DNA of 33,879 nt, from contig JAJRSD010000103.1 of the NCBI GenBank assembly GCA_024278975.1, forward strand, positions 1 through 33,879, given 5' to 3'. Position numbers and translations under genes: made by a program. The DNA comes from Bacteroidota bacterium (lineage in GTDB: Bacteria > Bacteroidota > Bacteroidia > Bacteroidales > Prolixibacteraceae). This document shows positions 17,697 through 25,568 of the stretch, piece by piece; within the stretch, counting starts at the first letter, position 1; every line of letters begins with the position of its first letter. The notes below the pieces were generated by a model. It was not told the origin of the DNA. It saw only the letters and a list, made by a program, of their open reading frames with translations, and searched no databases.

Positions 17697-19052
17697 ATGA
17701 GAAAACAAAATACAATGAAAAACTTTTTAGCATTATTTATTGGGATACTTTTAATAGGCAGTGGTTATAAAACGGTTGCTCAAAATGTATGGTCGTTGCA
17801 ACAGTGTATCGACTATGCTCTTGAAAATAATATTCAGATAAAACAGCAGGGATTAAATACGCAGTATGGCGAAAATCAGGTGCGGCAGGCAAAGTCGAAT
17901 AAATTACCAAATTTAAATGCCAATATCGGAAACGATTACAGTTTCGGGCGTTCGCTTACTTATCTCAATACATACAAAAATGTTAATTCGGCTAATCTCA
18001 GTGGCGGTGCAAGTACTAATTTTACCATTTGGAATGGCTCAACTTTAACAAATACAGTGAAGCAGCGTGAATTAGATTTGCAAGCTACAATTTTCGATTT
18101 ACAAAAAGCGAAAGACGATATAACACTTGCTATCGCTGCCGGGTATCTCGAAATTCTTTTTGCCGAGGAGTTGGAACTTGTTTCAAAAGCGCAGATTGAA
18201 GTTACACGTCAGCAATTAGAACGAACAACACAACTGGTTGAGGCCGGAAGTCTGGCACGCGGCTCGCTCTTGGAAATAGAAGCGCAGATTGCCCGCGAAG
18301 AGTTACAAATGGTAAACAACCACAACCGGGTACAGTTGGCATATTTAACTCTGTTCCAATTTTTAGAATTACCTGTCTCCGAAAGTTTTACAATTGAAAA
18401 ACCAGTTCTGCCCGAAGTGCAGGCAAGTGTATCGTTATCAAATTCAATCGATGTTTTTAATAATGCAATAACTGTTCGCCCCGAAATTAAGGCAGCACAA
18501 CTGCGGGTTGAAAGTGCAATGAAACAATTAGATATTGCAAAAGGTTATCGTTACCCCAGTTTGAGTTTAAATGCAAATTATTACAATCTGTACAATAATA
18601 AATATACCGATATTAAAGGCGATGATATTCCTTTTGGCGAACAGCTTAAAAACAATAGCCGTTCGGGAATTGGGCTTGCTTTAAACATCCCTATTTTTAA
18701 TCGTCATCAGGTAAAACTCGGTATGGCAAATGCAACATTGCAAATTTCAGATTATCAATACCGGTTACAAACTGTACGAAACGTGTTGCGTAAAGATATT
18801 GAGCAATCGTACACGAATGCACTGGCATCTTTAAATCGCTTTATATCAACTAAAAAAGCTGTTAGCTCAATGGAAGAGGCATTTCGTTATACTGAAGAGC
18901 AATATAATGTTGGAATGGTAAATTCGGTTGATTATAATATTAGTAAAAGCCAGTTAACTATTGCACAGTCTGATTTATTGCAAGCAAAATATGAGTATAT
19001 ATTCCGTACAAAAATTCTCGATTTTTATAATGGAATTCCCATTAAATTGTAA
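17697..19052 (+). CDS. TolC-family outer membrane efflux protein
   Basis: A 451-residue TolC-like protein, the outer membrane channel of tripartite export systems. A signal peptide (MKNFLALFIG to about TVAQ) is clearest if translation starts at the second Met (17715), though an upstream ATG at 17697 is in frame. The mature protein starts VWSLQQCIDYALENNIQIKQ, the usual first helix of the family. Two OEP repeats follow, with long coiled coils around residues 130-220 and 360-430; the second ends EEQYNVGMVNSVDYNISKSQ. No membrane-fusion protein or inner membrane pump lies next to it, so its partners must be encoded elsewhere. Confidence 0.93.
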   Translation: MRKQNTMKNFLALFIGILLIGSGYKTVAQNVWSLQQCIDYALENNIQIKQQGLNTQYGENQVRQAKSNKLPNLNANIGNDYSFGRSLTYLNTYKNVNSANLSGGASTNFTIWNGSTLTNTVKQRELDLQATIFDLQKAKDDITLAIAAGYLEILFAEELELVSKAQIEVTRQQLERTTQLVEAGSLARGSLLEIEAQIAREELQMVNNHNRVQLAYLTLFQFLELPVSESFTIEKPVLPEVQASVSLSNSIDVFNNAITVRPEIKAAQLRVESAMKQLDIAKGYRYPSLSLNANYYNLYNNKYTDIKGDDIPFGEQLKNNSRSGIGLALNIPIFNRHQVKLGMANATLQISDYQYRLQTVRNVLRKDIEQSYTNALASLNRFISTKKAVSSMEEAFRYTEEQYNVGMVNSVDYNISKSQLTIAQSDLLQAKYEYIFRTKILDFYNGIPIKL

Positions 19053-19073
19053 AAATATCTCTGAATTTAGAAT

Positions 19074-19104
19074 AAAAAAAGCGGTATCTATAAAAAGACA
19101 CCGC
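19074..19104 (-). terminator. Rho-independent terminator of the mtnA-mtnP operon (distal)
   Basis: On the minus strand, GCGGTGTCT and AGATACCGC form a 9-bp stem with one mismatch (19081-19104), followed by seven T residues (19074-19080). It lies after mtnP. On the plus strand the hairpin has no T run after it, so it is not a good terminator for the TolC-like gene. Confidence 0.7.
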
Positions 19105-19160
19105 CGATAAATTGAAAGCCGTATTCGTAAATTGGCTGATATTATATTGTGTTAACTGAA

Positions 19161-19192
19161 CAAAAAACTGTTTTCATGGCTTTGAAACAGTT
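19161..19192 (-). terminator. Rho-independent terminator of the mtnA-mtnP operon (proximal)
   Basis: On the minus strand, AACTGTTT (19185-19192) pairs with AAACAGTT (19166-19173) and runs into TTTTTTG. It is about 60 bp after the mtnP stop and about 60 bp before a second terminator of the same polarity. Confidence 0.65.
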
Positions 19193-19252
19193 GCAAAGAG
19201 AATTACAAATGTTGTGCCAAAAATCATTTTTCAACTTAGTTCAGAAACATTT

Positions 19253-20002
19253 TTATTGAAAAGCTGAAATAGACTTTACCAAAAGTTGAATCACATTCTC
19301 GATATTCAGATTAAAAACTTTTAAAACTTCCTCCCATGTAACTGCAACTTCATCGGTTTTCCAGCAATCGTAATCGGTGCTGAGGGCAATTGCAGCGTAC
19401 GGAATTTCCAGTTCGTTTGCCAAAATACATTCCGGAGCGGTTGACATATTTATTACGTCGGCTCCCCACGTTCTAAACATATTCGATTCGGCACGGGTTG
19501 AAAACCTCGGTCCTTCAATGGTAATTACTGTTCCGTCCCGATGACATCTTAAATTTAATTCGCCGGCTTTTTCAAAAATTAATTCTCGCAAAGCAGAGTT
19601 AAACGGGTCTGCCATTGGAGTGTGGTTTAATTTTCCGTGGGCAAATTTTTCATAAAAAGTTATTTCTCTAAAACGTGTAAAATCGATAAACTGGTCTAAA
19701 ATTACTATATCGCCACGATTAATCTCTTCGCGTAAACTTCCGCAGGCAGTGGTTGCAATTATGTGTGTACAGCCCAGTTTTTGTATAGCCCATAAATTTG
19801 CACGGTTATTTACCTGTGTAGGCGGAATTGTGTGGTCTCTACCGTGCCTCGATAATATTGCAACGTCAACCCCTGCAATTTTTCCGATCCTAAAACTCGA
19901 TGAAGGATTTCCGTATGGAGTTTCAATATTCACAATTTCGGGATGTTGTAAAATGTGTGGGTTTTCTAATCCGGTACCACCTATTATTGCTATTTTTGTC
20001 AT
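19253..20002 (-). CDS. mtnP: S-methyl-5'-thioadenosine phosphorylase
   Basis: A 249-residue purine-nucleoside-phosphorylase family enzyme. It splits methylthioadenosine with phosphate into adenine and 5-methylthioribose-1-phosphate in the cytoplasm. The N-terminal phosphate loop is IIGGTGL. SRHGRDHTIPPTQVNNRANL is the family signature. The substrate region GPRFSTRAESNMFRTWGADV, then INMSTAPE, is typical of methylthioadenosine rather than purine nucleoside enzymes. A catalytic Asp lies in LSTDYDCW. It starts 27 bp after mtnA, whose enzyme uses its product, so the two catalyse consecutive steps of methionine salvage. Two terminators follow. Confidence 0.92.
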   Translation of the reverse strand: MTKIAIIGGTGLENPHILQHPEIVNIETPYGNPSSSFRIGKIAGVDVAILSRHGRDHTIPPTQVNNRANLWAIQKLGCTHIIATTACGSLREEINRGDIVILDQFIDFTRFREITFYEKFAHGKLNHTPMADPFNSALRELIFEKAGELNLRCHRDGTVITIEGPRFSTRAESNMFRTWGADVINMSTAPECILANELEIPYAAIALSTDYDCWKTDEVAVTWEEVLKVFNLNIENVIQLLVKSISAFQ

Positions 20003-20029
20003 TTGTTTACTTTTGTTTCTTATGTAATT

Positions 20030-21127
20030 TTATTTCTCGGGGAACAGTTCTGAAATACTTGTTTTATCAGCTTTACAAACTCCCTTTTCTGTAATTAAAC
20101 CGGTAACCAACCGAGCCGGAGTAACATCGAATCCGTAGTTTATCACGTTACTTTTTTCAGGAATTAACCGAACACTTTGAATCTCCGATCCGTTCCAACC
20201 CTCAATTTCCGATACTTCTTCTGCATCGCGGGTTTCAATGGGGATTTCTGTTAATCCATTCTTAATTCTCCAATCGATTGAAGTTGAAGGCAGTGCCACA
20301 TAAAATGGAATATTATTGTCGTTTGCTGCAAGAGCCTTTAAATATGTCCCGATTTTATTTGCCACATCGCCGGTAATTGTAGTGCGGTCGCTGCCCACAA
20401 TTACCAGGTCAACCATTCCGTGCTGCATTAAATGTCCACCGGTATTATCGGGAATTACAGTGTGTGCAACTCCCTCCTCGCCTAATTCGAAAGCAGTTAA
20501 ACGCGCGCCTTGATTTCGTGGTCGGGTTTCATCAACCCAAACATGAACCGGAATACCTTTTTTGTGTGCTTTGTAAATTGGTGCGGTTGCTGTTCCCCAG
20601 TCGATACACGCCAGCCAACCGGCGTTGCAATGAGTTAAAATATTTACAGTCTCATTTTTATTCTCGTAAATTTGTTCAATGATTTCTAACCCAAATTCAC
20701 CAATTTTATTGCTAAAATCAATCTCAATCTCTTTTAACGAGTTAGCTTTTTTTAGTGTTTGCTGAATTAGTTCAGAATTCAATTTTTTACTCAAAATAAA
20801 ATCTACCATCTCGTCAACAGCAAAAGCAAGATTAACGGCAGTTGGACGCGACGATTTTAAATAGTCAGCTTTCAGTTCAATATACTTTTCAAAATTATCT
20901 CCTTTAAATTTCAGAAGTGCCAAATACATTCCGTAAGCCGCAGTAACTCCAATTAACGGAGCACCGCGAACCACCATTTTTTCAATGGCAAAAAAGGCAT
21001 CTTCAACGGTTTTTAAATCAAATATCTCAAATTGAAAAGGAAGTTTGCGTTGGTCGATTACCTGAACGGTTTCCGAATTTCCCTCTTTCATCCAAATAGT
21101 ATGGTAATGTTTTCCTTGAATTTCCAT
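20030..21127 (-). CDS. mtnA: Methylthioribose-1-phosphate isomerase
   Basis: A 365-residue enzyme of the eIF2B-like fold. It converts 5-methylthioribose-1-phosphate to methylthioribulose-1-phosphate. Family motifs include the substrate-binding VRGAPLIGVTAAYGM (about 52-66), the catalytic Cys in ILTHCNAGWLACIDWGTA (about 165-180), VWVDETRPRNQGARLTAFEL, and the catalytic Asp in VIVGSDRTTITGDVANKIGT. The C-terminus has VTPARLVTGLITEKG. Related proteins also include ribose-1,5-bisphosphate isomerase, but pairing with mtnP supports the salvage role. Later salvage genes (mtnB, mtnC, mtnD, mtnK) are not in the window. Confidence 0.94.
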   Translation of the reverse strand: MEIQGKHYHTIWMKEGNSETVQVIDQRKLPFQFEIFDLKTVEDAFFAIEKMVVRGAPLIGVTAAYGMYLALLKFKGDNFEKYIELKADYLKSSRPTAVNLAFAVDEMVDFILSKKLNSELIQQTLKKANSLKEIEIDFSNKIGEFGLEIIEQIYENKNETVNILTHCNAGWLACIDWGTATAPIYKAHKKGIPVHVWVDETRPRNQGARLTAFELGEEGVAHTVIPDNTGGHLMQHGMVDLVIVGSDRTTITGDVANKIGTYLKALAANDNNIPFYVALPSTSIDWRIKNGLTEIPIETRDAEEVSEIEGWNGSEIQSVRLIPEKSNVINYGFDVTPARLVTGLITEKGVCKADKTSISELFPEK

Positions 21128-21165
21128 CCAATAATTCTTTATATTCGCCGCATAAAAATAGTAAA

Positions 21166-21789
21166 ATGAAAACAGACCTCACCAATATAAAAAATATCAT
21201 TTTCGATTTGGGAAGAGTTATCTTGAATCTCGATTTTGATGCATCGATAAAAGCATTTAAAGAGCTGGGTTTAAGCGATGATGTTTTGGCAAATTACAGT
21301 GCATACCCCGACCCCTGTTTTTACGAACAGGAGATTGGAATTATTTCGCCCAAAGAGTTTCTAAAAAAGATGATTATAATTTTGGGAAATGATGGAATTA
21401 CCTCAGAGCAAGTTCGTACGGCATGGCTAAAAATGGTTCTCGATATTCCGCCGCACCGTGTAAAAGTGTTGCAGCAGTTGAGTAAAAAATATAATATTTA
21501 TCTTTTTAGTAACAGTAATAAAATCCATATCGACCATATTGATATTGAATTCAGGGCAAAATATGGGTTTGAGTTTTCATCGCTTTTTGTAACACAATTT
21601 TACTCGCACGAAATTCATGAAAGGAAACCCGATTTAAGTTCGTTCGAAAAAGTGATTCAACTATCGGGAGTAAACCCCGCAGAAACTCTTTTTATCGATG
21701 ATCTGAAAGAAAATATTGAAGGTGCAGAAAAAGCCGGGTTAAAAACATTCTGGTTAAAAGATGGAATGGAAATGGCTGAGATTTTTTAA
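21166..21789 (+). CDS. HAD-superfamily phosphatase, YihX-like
   Basis: A 207-residue haloacid-dehalogenase-type hydrolase. Motif I is IIFDLGRVILNLDFD near residues 11-25, with the nucleophilic Asp and Gly in place of the second Asp, as in YihX-like sugar phosphatases. Motif II is YLFSNSNKIH, the conserved Lys is in ERKPD, and motif IV is LFIDDLKENIEGA. An all-helical cap is inserted after motif I. It diverges from mtnA with a 38-bp gap and ends 2 bp before the convergent isomerase gene. The substrate is unknown; a link to methionine salvage is possible but not shown. Confidence 0.88.
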   Translation: MKTDLTNIKNIIFDLGRVILNLDFDASIKAFKELGLSDDVLANYSAYPDPCFYEQEIGIISPKEFLKKMIIILGNDGITSEQVRTAWLKMVLDIPPHRVKVLQQLSKKYNIYLFSNSNKIHIDHIDIEFRAKYGFEFSSLFVTQFYSHEIHERKPDLSSFEKVIQLSGVNPAETLFIDDLKENIEGAEKAGLKTFWLKDGMEMAEIF

Positions 21790-21791
21790 AT

Positions 21792-23117
21792 TTATTTTAA
21801 TATCGTAACTCTTTTCAATCGAATATCTTTTACAGGTCGCCACTGGCGGTCGGTTTCAACTTTAACAATTTTGTCAACCACATTCATGCCCGAAATAACT
21901 TCTCCAAAAACAGTGTAAGTTCCATCGAGATGTGGAGCACCGCCAATAGTTTTATACGCTTGTCGCTGAGCAGCACTGAATTTATAATTGTTTTGTTCTT
22001 CCAGTTCATCCAACTCTTTATCGAAATATTTGCGACCCGAAACTATGTAAAACTGCGAACCATCGGAGCGACGACGTTCGTTTTTTGTGTCGGGTTTTCG
22101 AGGCGACCCAATCATCCCGCGTTTGTGAAACAGCCCCGGAACAATGTGTGCCGGAATTGTGTAACCCGGTCCTTTCCACCCAACATTGTCGCCTTTTTCG
22201 GCGTAGCGCGTGTCGGCAGCACCGCTCTGAATACCAAAATCTGCAATCACCCGATGAATTAATAAGCTGTCGAAATAGTGCTCTTTAGCCAGTTTTATAA
22301 AGTTGTCGCGATAAGCAGGAGTCTCATTAAATAATCGTATAGTAATGTTTCCGGCATCGGTTTCTAAAAGCAACCCTTTTATTTTTTTGTTTTCGGCCGA
22401 TACTTTTTTGTTAGAGTTAGACCGCAGTGATTCTAAAGTTGCAGCCTCGTTATTCCGGTTTTTTAGCAGCGAAGAGATAAATGTTGAGGGAATTGCGAAA
22501 CTTTGCATTTCGTAATTTGCCATTGCCGAAAACGCAATTCCAATGGCTTTTTTATTGGATACAAAAATTGGCATCCCGAAAGTCGATTTTCGAACACGGT
22601 TTGTAATACGATATAATTTTGTGCCTTTTACAGAAGCGAGGTTTAAAACTTTACCGGTAAATAGTTGAATTGTTTTTTCGGAATTTGGCGAAATATATAA
22701 CGATTTTGCTGAGTTCGGAACAGTTCCGCGAAACAGTTCTATTGGCTTTCGTTTTACACTGTCAACCTGCAAAATTATCAGGTCGTTTATGCGGTCGAAC
22801 GCCACATATTTATCGGCAATAAACTTTTTATTTGTATCGAACGGAGAGACTCAAACCTTGTTTGCTTTACTAATTAGCGAGTATTTTGTAACAATTAAAT
22901 TATCGGCAACAAAAAATCCTTGTCCCGATTCCAATATCCTATTTCCGTCGTACGAATCTAATTTAACAACCGATGGCATAATTTCTGCCCACTCTGCATT
23001 TTGGTTTTGCAATTCGGTTTTTTGATGTTCAGTTTTTTGTTTAAGCTGTTTTTTCTCTTTTGTTTTACATGAAAAGAGAATTAAAATCAATATTAATATT
23101 TGGAAATAAATCTTCAT
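21792..23117 (-). pseudogene. Trypsin-like domain fused to cyclophilin prolyl isomerase, split by an in-frame TGA
   Basis: From ATG 23117, 88 codons encode a lipoprotein signal (ILILILFSC) and the start of a trypsin-like domain (SGQGFFVADNLIVTKYSLIS). They end at TGA 22851-22853. The same frame continues without a break as VSPFDTNKKFIADKYVAFDR, then INDLIILQV, through 353 more codons to 21792; the second piece also appears as a 337-residue ORF from GTG 22805. The trypsin-like part lacks the expected His (YSLI for YHVI) and Ser (FGMPIFV). The cyclophilin domain follows at about residues 240-440 (IHRVIADFGIQSG, GSQFYIV, YTVFGEVISGM). The start overlaps the previous isomerase stop as ATGA. A CGA-to-TGA change is the simplest cause. 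Confidence 0.85.
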
Positions 23118-23923
23118 TTAATAATAGAAACAGTAATTTTTATGTCGGTAAAAGGGCGATTGTTTTTATCGGTTTTTAGTGCAGCAATTTTATCAATCAC
23201 GTCGAACCCCGAAATACATTCGCCGAAAATTGTATATTTCCCATCTAAATCAGGATATCCGCCAACTGTTGTGTAGGCAGCGCGTTGCTCATCAGAAAAT
23301 TCTATTGTACCGGTTTGAAGGCTGTATTCTGTTTCTATTTTATCTTTTACCTCCTGCGCCAGTTTTCTGAATTCAGTTACATTTTTCTCCGCTTTAAGTT
23401 TTTTTAGTTCGGCACGCACGGCGGGAGTCATAACTTTTTGAACCACTGCATTTCTGATGGGACGATTAACTGCAATTTCCATTGTGTCTAATTCTCCTTC
23501 GGAATGTACTCTTCCTTTTACAATAAAAAACTGCGAAATATCCGACTGTTTAAACGGGTTAATTTCGTCGGGTTGACGCGGTGCACAAAGTGCTCCTTTT
23601 TTATGAAAATAGTGCGAAAGTATTTCGTCGTCAACAGTTTTGTCGGGATCGCCGTATCCAATTCGTTTCCCGGGTGGTGCGTCTTTCGAACTTTTAGAGC
23701 CTCCCTGAATAAGAAAATTCTGAATTACACGATAAAAAAGTGTGCCATCAAAATAACCCTCGTTTACCAACTCTAAAAATGCGTCGCGATGTTTTGGAGT
23801 ATCATCGTAAAGAATAAATTTCATTGTGCCCAAACTGGTCGAGATTTGAATCTTTTTTGTTTGCGATTGCCCCGTAAAAGAGAAGACAGAAAAAATGGTT
23901 ATTATGATAAAACTACGAATCAT
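23114..23923 (-). CDS. Secreted cyclophilin-type peptidyl-prolyl isomerase
   Basis: A 269-residue exported protein that interconverts cis and trans Xaa-Pro bonds, probably in the periplasm. The signal peptide is about MIRSFIIITIFSVFSFTGQS. Cyclophilin active-site elements are YRVIQNFLIQGG (Arg, Phe and Gln of the catalytic cleft) and ISQFFIVKG. Between these and the final strand (YTIFGECISGFDVIDKIAAL) is a charged helical insertion at about 145-215, shared with the two neighbouring paralogues. It is the middle gene of a three-gene operon. It starts 3 bp after the upstream paralogue and overlaps the next start by four bases. Its own stop is TGA. Confidence 0.92.
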   Translation of the reverse strand: MIRSFIIITIFSVFSFTGQSQTKKIQISTSLGTMKFILYDDTPKHRDAFLELVNEGYFDGTLFYRVIQNFLIQGGSKSSKDAPPGKRIGYGDPDKTVDDEILSHYFHKKGALCAPRQPDEINPFKQSDISQFFIVKGRVHSEGELDTMEIAVNRPIRNAVVQKVMTPAVRAELKKLKAEKNVTEFRKLAQEVKDKIETEYSLQTGTIEFSDEQRAAYTTVGGYPDLDGKYTIFGECISGFDVIDKIAALKTDKNNRPFTDIKITVSIIK

Positions 23924-23926
23924 AAA

Positions 23927-24745
23927 TTACTTTATCAGCTCAAGCTTCATTGTAATATTATTAATGGGGCGGTCTTGTTTGTCGGTTTCAACGGCAGCAA
24001 TTTTGTCTAAAACATCAAGTCCTTCAATTACCTCACCAAATATTGTATATTCGCCATCAAGCGATGGATATCCGCCAATTGTAGTATATGCTTTTCTCTG
24101 TTCTTCGGTATAAGCAAACTGTGGGCCAGCCGCATAAATACTATCAACAAGTTCTCTCTCCTCAGTAAAACGTTTGTCGAAACCAACTCTGTCGTCGTTC
24201 TTTTTAAACTCAATAATCTCGTCTTTCATAGCACTTAAATGTTTCTTTAGCAGCTCCTCTTTCTTTTGGTCGTTAATCCTGATTTCCATTAAATCCAACT
24301 CTTCCTGGTTGTAAACTTTACCTTGTATAATATAAAATTGCGAACCGCTCGAACGCCTTTCCGGGTTTCTTGCATTTCCGGTGCGTGCTGCCGCCAGAGC
24401 CCCTTTTTTATGATAATACTTCGGAATAATTTCTGCCGGAAGTGTATAGTCGGGTCCACCTCCACCAAGCATAATATTTTTACCTGCATTAAGCGATCTG
24501 GGATCGCCCCCCTGAATCATAAAATGATTTATAACTCTGTGAAACAGAAGATCGTTATAAAAACCATCATTCACTAATTTTATAAAATTCTCTTTGTGTT
24601 TAGGCGTATCGTCATACAGTTTTACCTTAATTTCGCCAAATTCTGTTTTAATCAGAACTACAGAATTATTAACTGTTTTGACGCTGCTTGTACACGAAAC
24701 AGTAGCGAATAATGCAATTAGTATAAGAAATGCAATACTTTTCAT
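23927..24745 (-). CDS. Cyclophilin-type peptidyl-prolyl isomerase, lipoprotein
   Basis: A 272-residue lipoprotein (signal LIALFATVSC, Cys18). It has the cyclophilin motifs FHRVINHFMIQGGD near 78-91 and SGSQFYIIQGKVYN near 137-150, plus a glycine-rich stretch (IMLGGGGPDY). A charged helical insertion at about 150-220 precedes YTIFGEVIEGLDVLDKIAAV. This layout is typical of the exported Bacteroidota isomerases. It is the first gene of an operon of three paralogues and is anchored in the cell envelope, where it presumably helps fold exported proteins. Confidence 0.93.
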   Translation of the reverse strand: MKSIAFLILIALFATVSCTSSVKTVNNSVVLIKTEFGEIKVKLYDDTPKHKENFIKLVNDGFYNDLLFHRVINHFMIQGGDPRSLNAGKNIMLGGGGPDYTLPAEIIPKYYHKKGALAAARTGNARNPERRSSGSQFYIIQGKVYNQEELDLMEIRINDQKKEELLKKHLSAMKDEIIEFKKNDDRVGFDKRFTEERELVDSIYAAGPQFAYTEEQRKAYTTIGGYPSLDGEYTIFGEVIEGLDVLDKIAAVETDKQDRPINNITMKLELIK

Positions 24746-24909
24746 TCTATAAATATTTATTAATTAACATGGTTTTTAAATAAATTCGTGTAAAGATAGA
24801 AAGATGAAACGAGCAGACAAATTTTTGTATATTCAAGAAAATCATTCAAAACGAATTCTCTCAAACTGTTAATATTACGCGTTGGAAATAATTATACTTT
24901 TATAATAAT

Positions 24910-25119
24910 GTAGATGGGTTAATTGCAGGTGCTGATGTTAGTAATGACAAAACAAAATTGGCTTTGGCAGGTATTTTTAATTGATTTAAACAATTTGAAA
25001 TAAATGGAACATTTAGAAGTTTAAAGCTTGTTAAAAAGTGATTAATCTCAATTGTTTCGCAATTAAAATTCAATTTTTGTGTCTATAGAATAAATGCAAT
25101 TAGTAAACATTTGGGATAA
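24910..25119 (+). pseudogene. Possible decayed IS110-family transposase N-terminus
   Basis: One frame reads LIAGADVSNDKTKLALAG, then after TGA FKQFEINGTFRSLKLVKK, then after another TGA LISIVSQLKFNFCVYRINAI, ending at TAA. The opening resembles the first DEDD motif of IS110 transposases (GxDVSKDKxD), with a spaced tail of the right kind. Only about 70 codons remain, with two stops. It fills part of the 458-bp gap between the isomerase operon and the acyl-carrier-like gene; the rest of that gap (24746-24909) shows nothing recognisable. Confidence 0.4.
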
Positions 25120-25134
25120 TTATTGATTAATGAG

Positions 25135-25165
25135 ATTGTATTTCAAATAATTAGCCTTACTTTTG
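25135..25165 (+). promoter_or_regulatory. Candidate promoter of the acyl-carrier-like gene
   Basis: ATTG (25135-25138) is followed after 19 bases by TACTTTTG (25158-25165), a full -7 match with three of four bases at -33. The inferred leader before ATG 25204 is about 32 nt. Confidence 0.5.
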
Positions 25166-25203
25166 ACCATTGAAACAATATGTTCGAATTTTAAAATAAA
25201 CAG

Positions 25204-25470
25204 ATGAAAACAGAAATTTTGAAGGAAAAGTCGATTAGGCGAAAACTTTATCGGGTACTTCGTAAAACGGGAATTAATAAGGAGAGCATTCAGCCAGATG
25301 CATCTTTTATTGATGATCTTCACTTCGACAAAGTTGACTGGACAATCTTCATCTATTTTCTGGAAGGTATTTTTAATATCTCCGTAAAAGATGAGGAGTT
25401 TAGCAAATTTGGAAATGTAAACGATACGTTACACTATCTGGAATCGGAGCTTGCTTTTTTAAGTAATTAA
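25204..25470 (+). CDS. Acyl-carrier-protein-like protein lacking the phosphopantetheine serine
   Basis: An 88-residue protein that aligns by eye with acyl carrier proteins over most of its length. ASFIDDLHFDKVDWTIFIYF corresponds to the usual ASFxxDLGxDSLDxVELxxx, and SVKDEEFSKFGNVNDTLHYL to the third and fourth helices. The Ser that carries the 4'-phosphopantetheine arm is replaced by Lys (DKV for DSL), so it should not carry acyl groups in the normal way. It stands alone with its own promoter candidate and terminator; no acyltransferase or synthase gene is adjacent. The fold assignment is inference. It could be a regulatory or structural ACP-like protein. Confidence 0.7.
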   Translation: MKTEILKEKSIRRKLYRVLRKTGINKESIQPDASFIDDLHFDKVDWTIFIYFLEGIFNISVKDEEFSKFGNVNDTLHYLESELAFLSN

Positions 25471-25493
25471 TTAAAATGAGAGGATGAAAAAAG

Positions 25494-25521
25494 GACTTTC
25501 TATTTAGGAAAGTCTTTTTTT
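25494..25521 (+). terminator. Rho-independent terminator after the acyl-carrier-like gene
   Basis: GACTTTC (25494-25500) and GAAAGTC (25508-25514) form a perfect stem with a 7-base loop, followed by seven T residues. The A run before the stem would allow it to work on the other strand too. Confidence 0.85.
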
Positions 25522-25568
25522 ATGAACAAAATTTATGTGATATTTGTAATTTACTAAAAGCAAATATT

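Noticed and set aside
19053-19252. Small RNA between the TolC-like gene and mtnP
   Set aside because: The two hairpins are better explained as tandem minus-strand terminators, since each is followed by a T run on that strand.
22851-25030. TGA reassigned to a sense codon, suggested by in-frame TGA in the isomerase fusion and in the IS110-like trace
   Set aside because: Normal genes nearby end in TGA (13214-13216; 23114-23116, within an ATGA overlap), and all other long genes are free of internal TGA, so the standard code applies.
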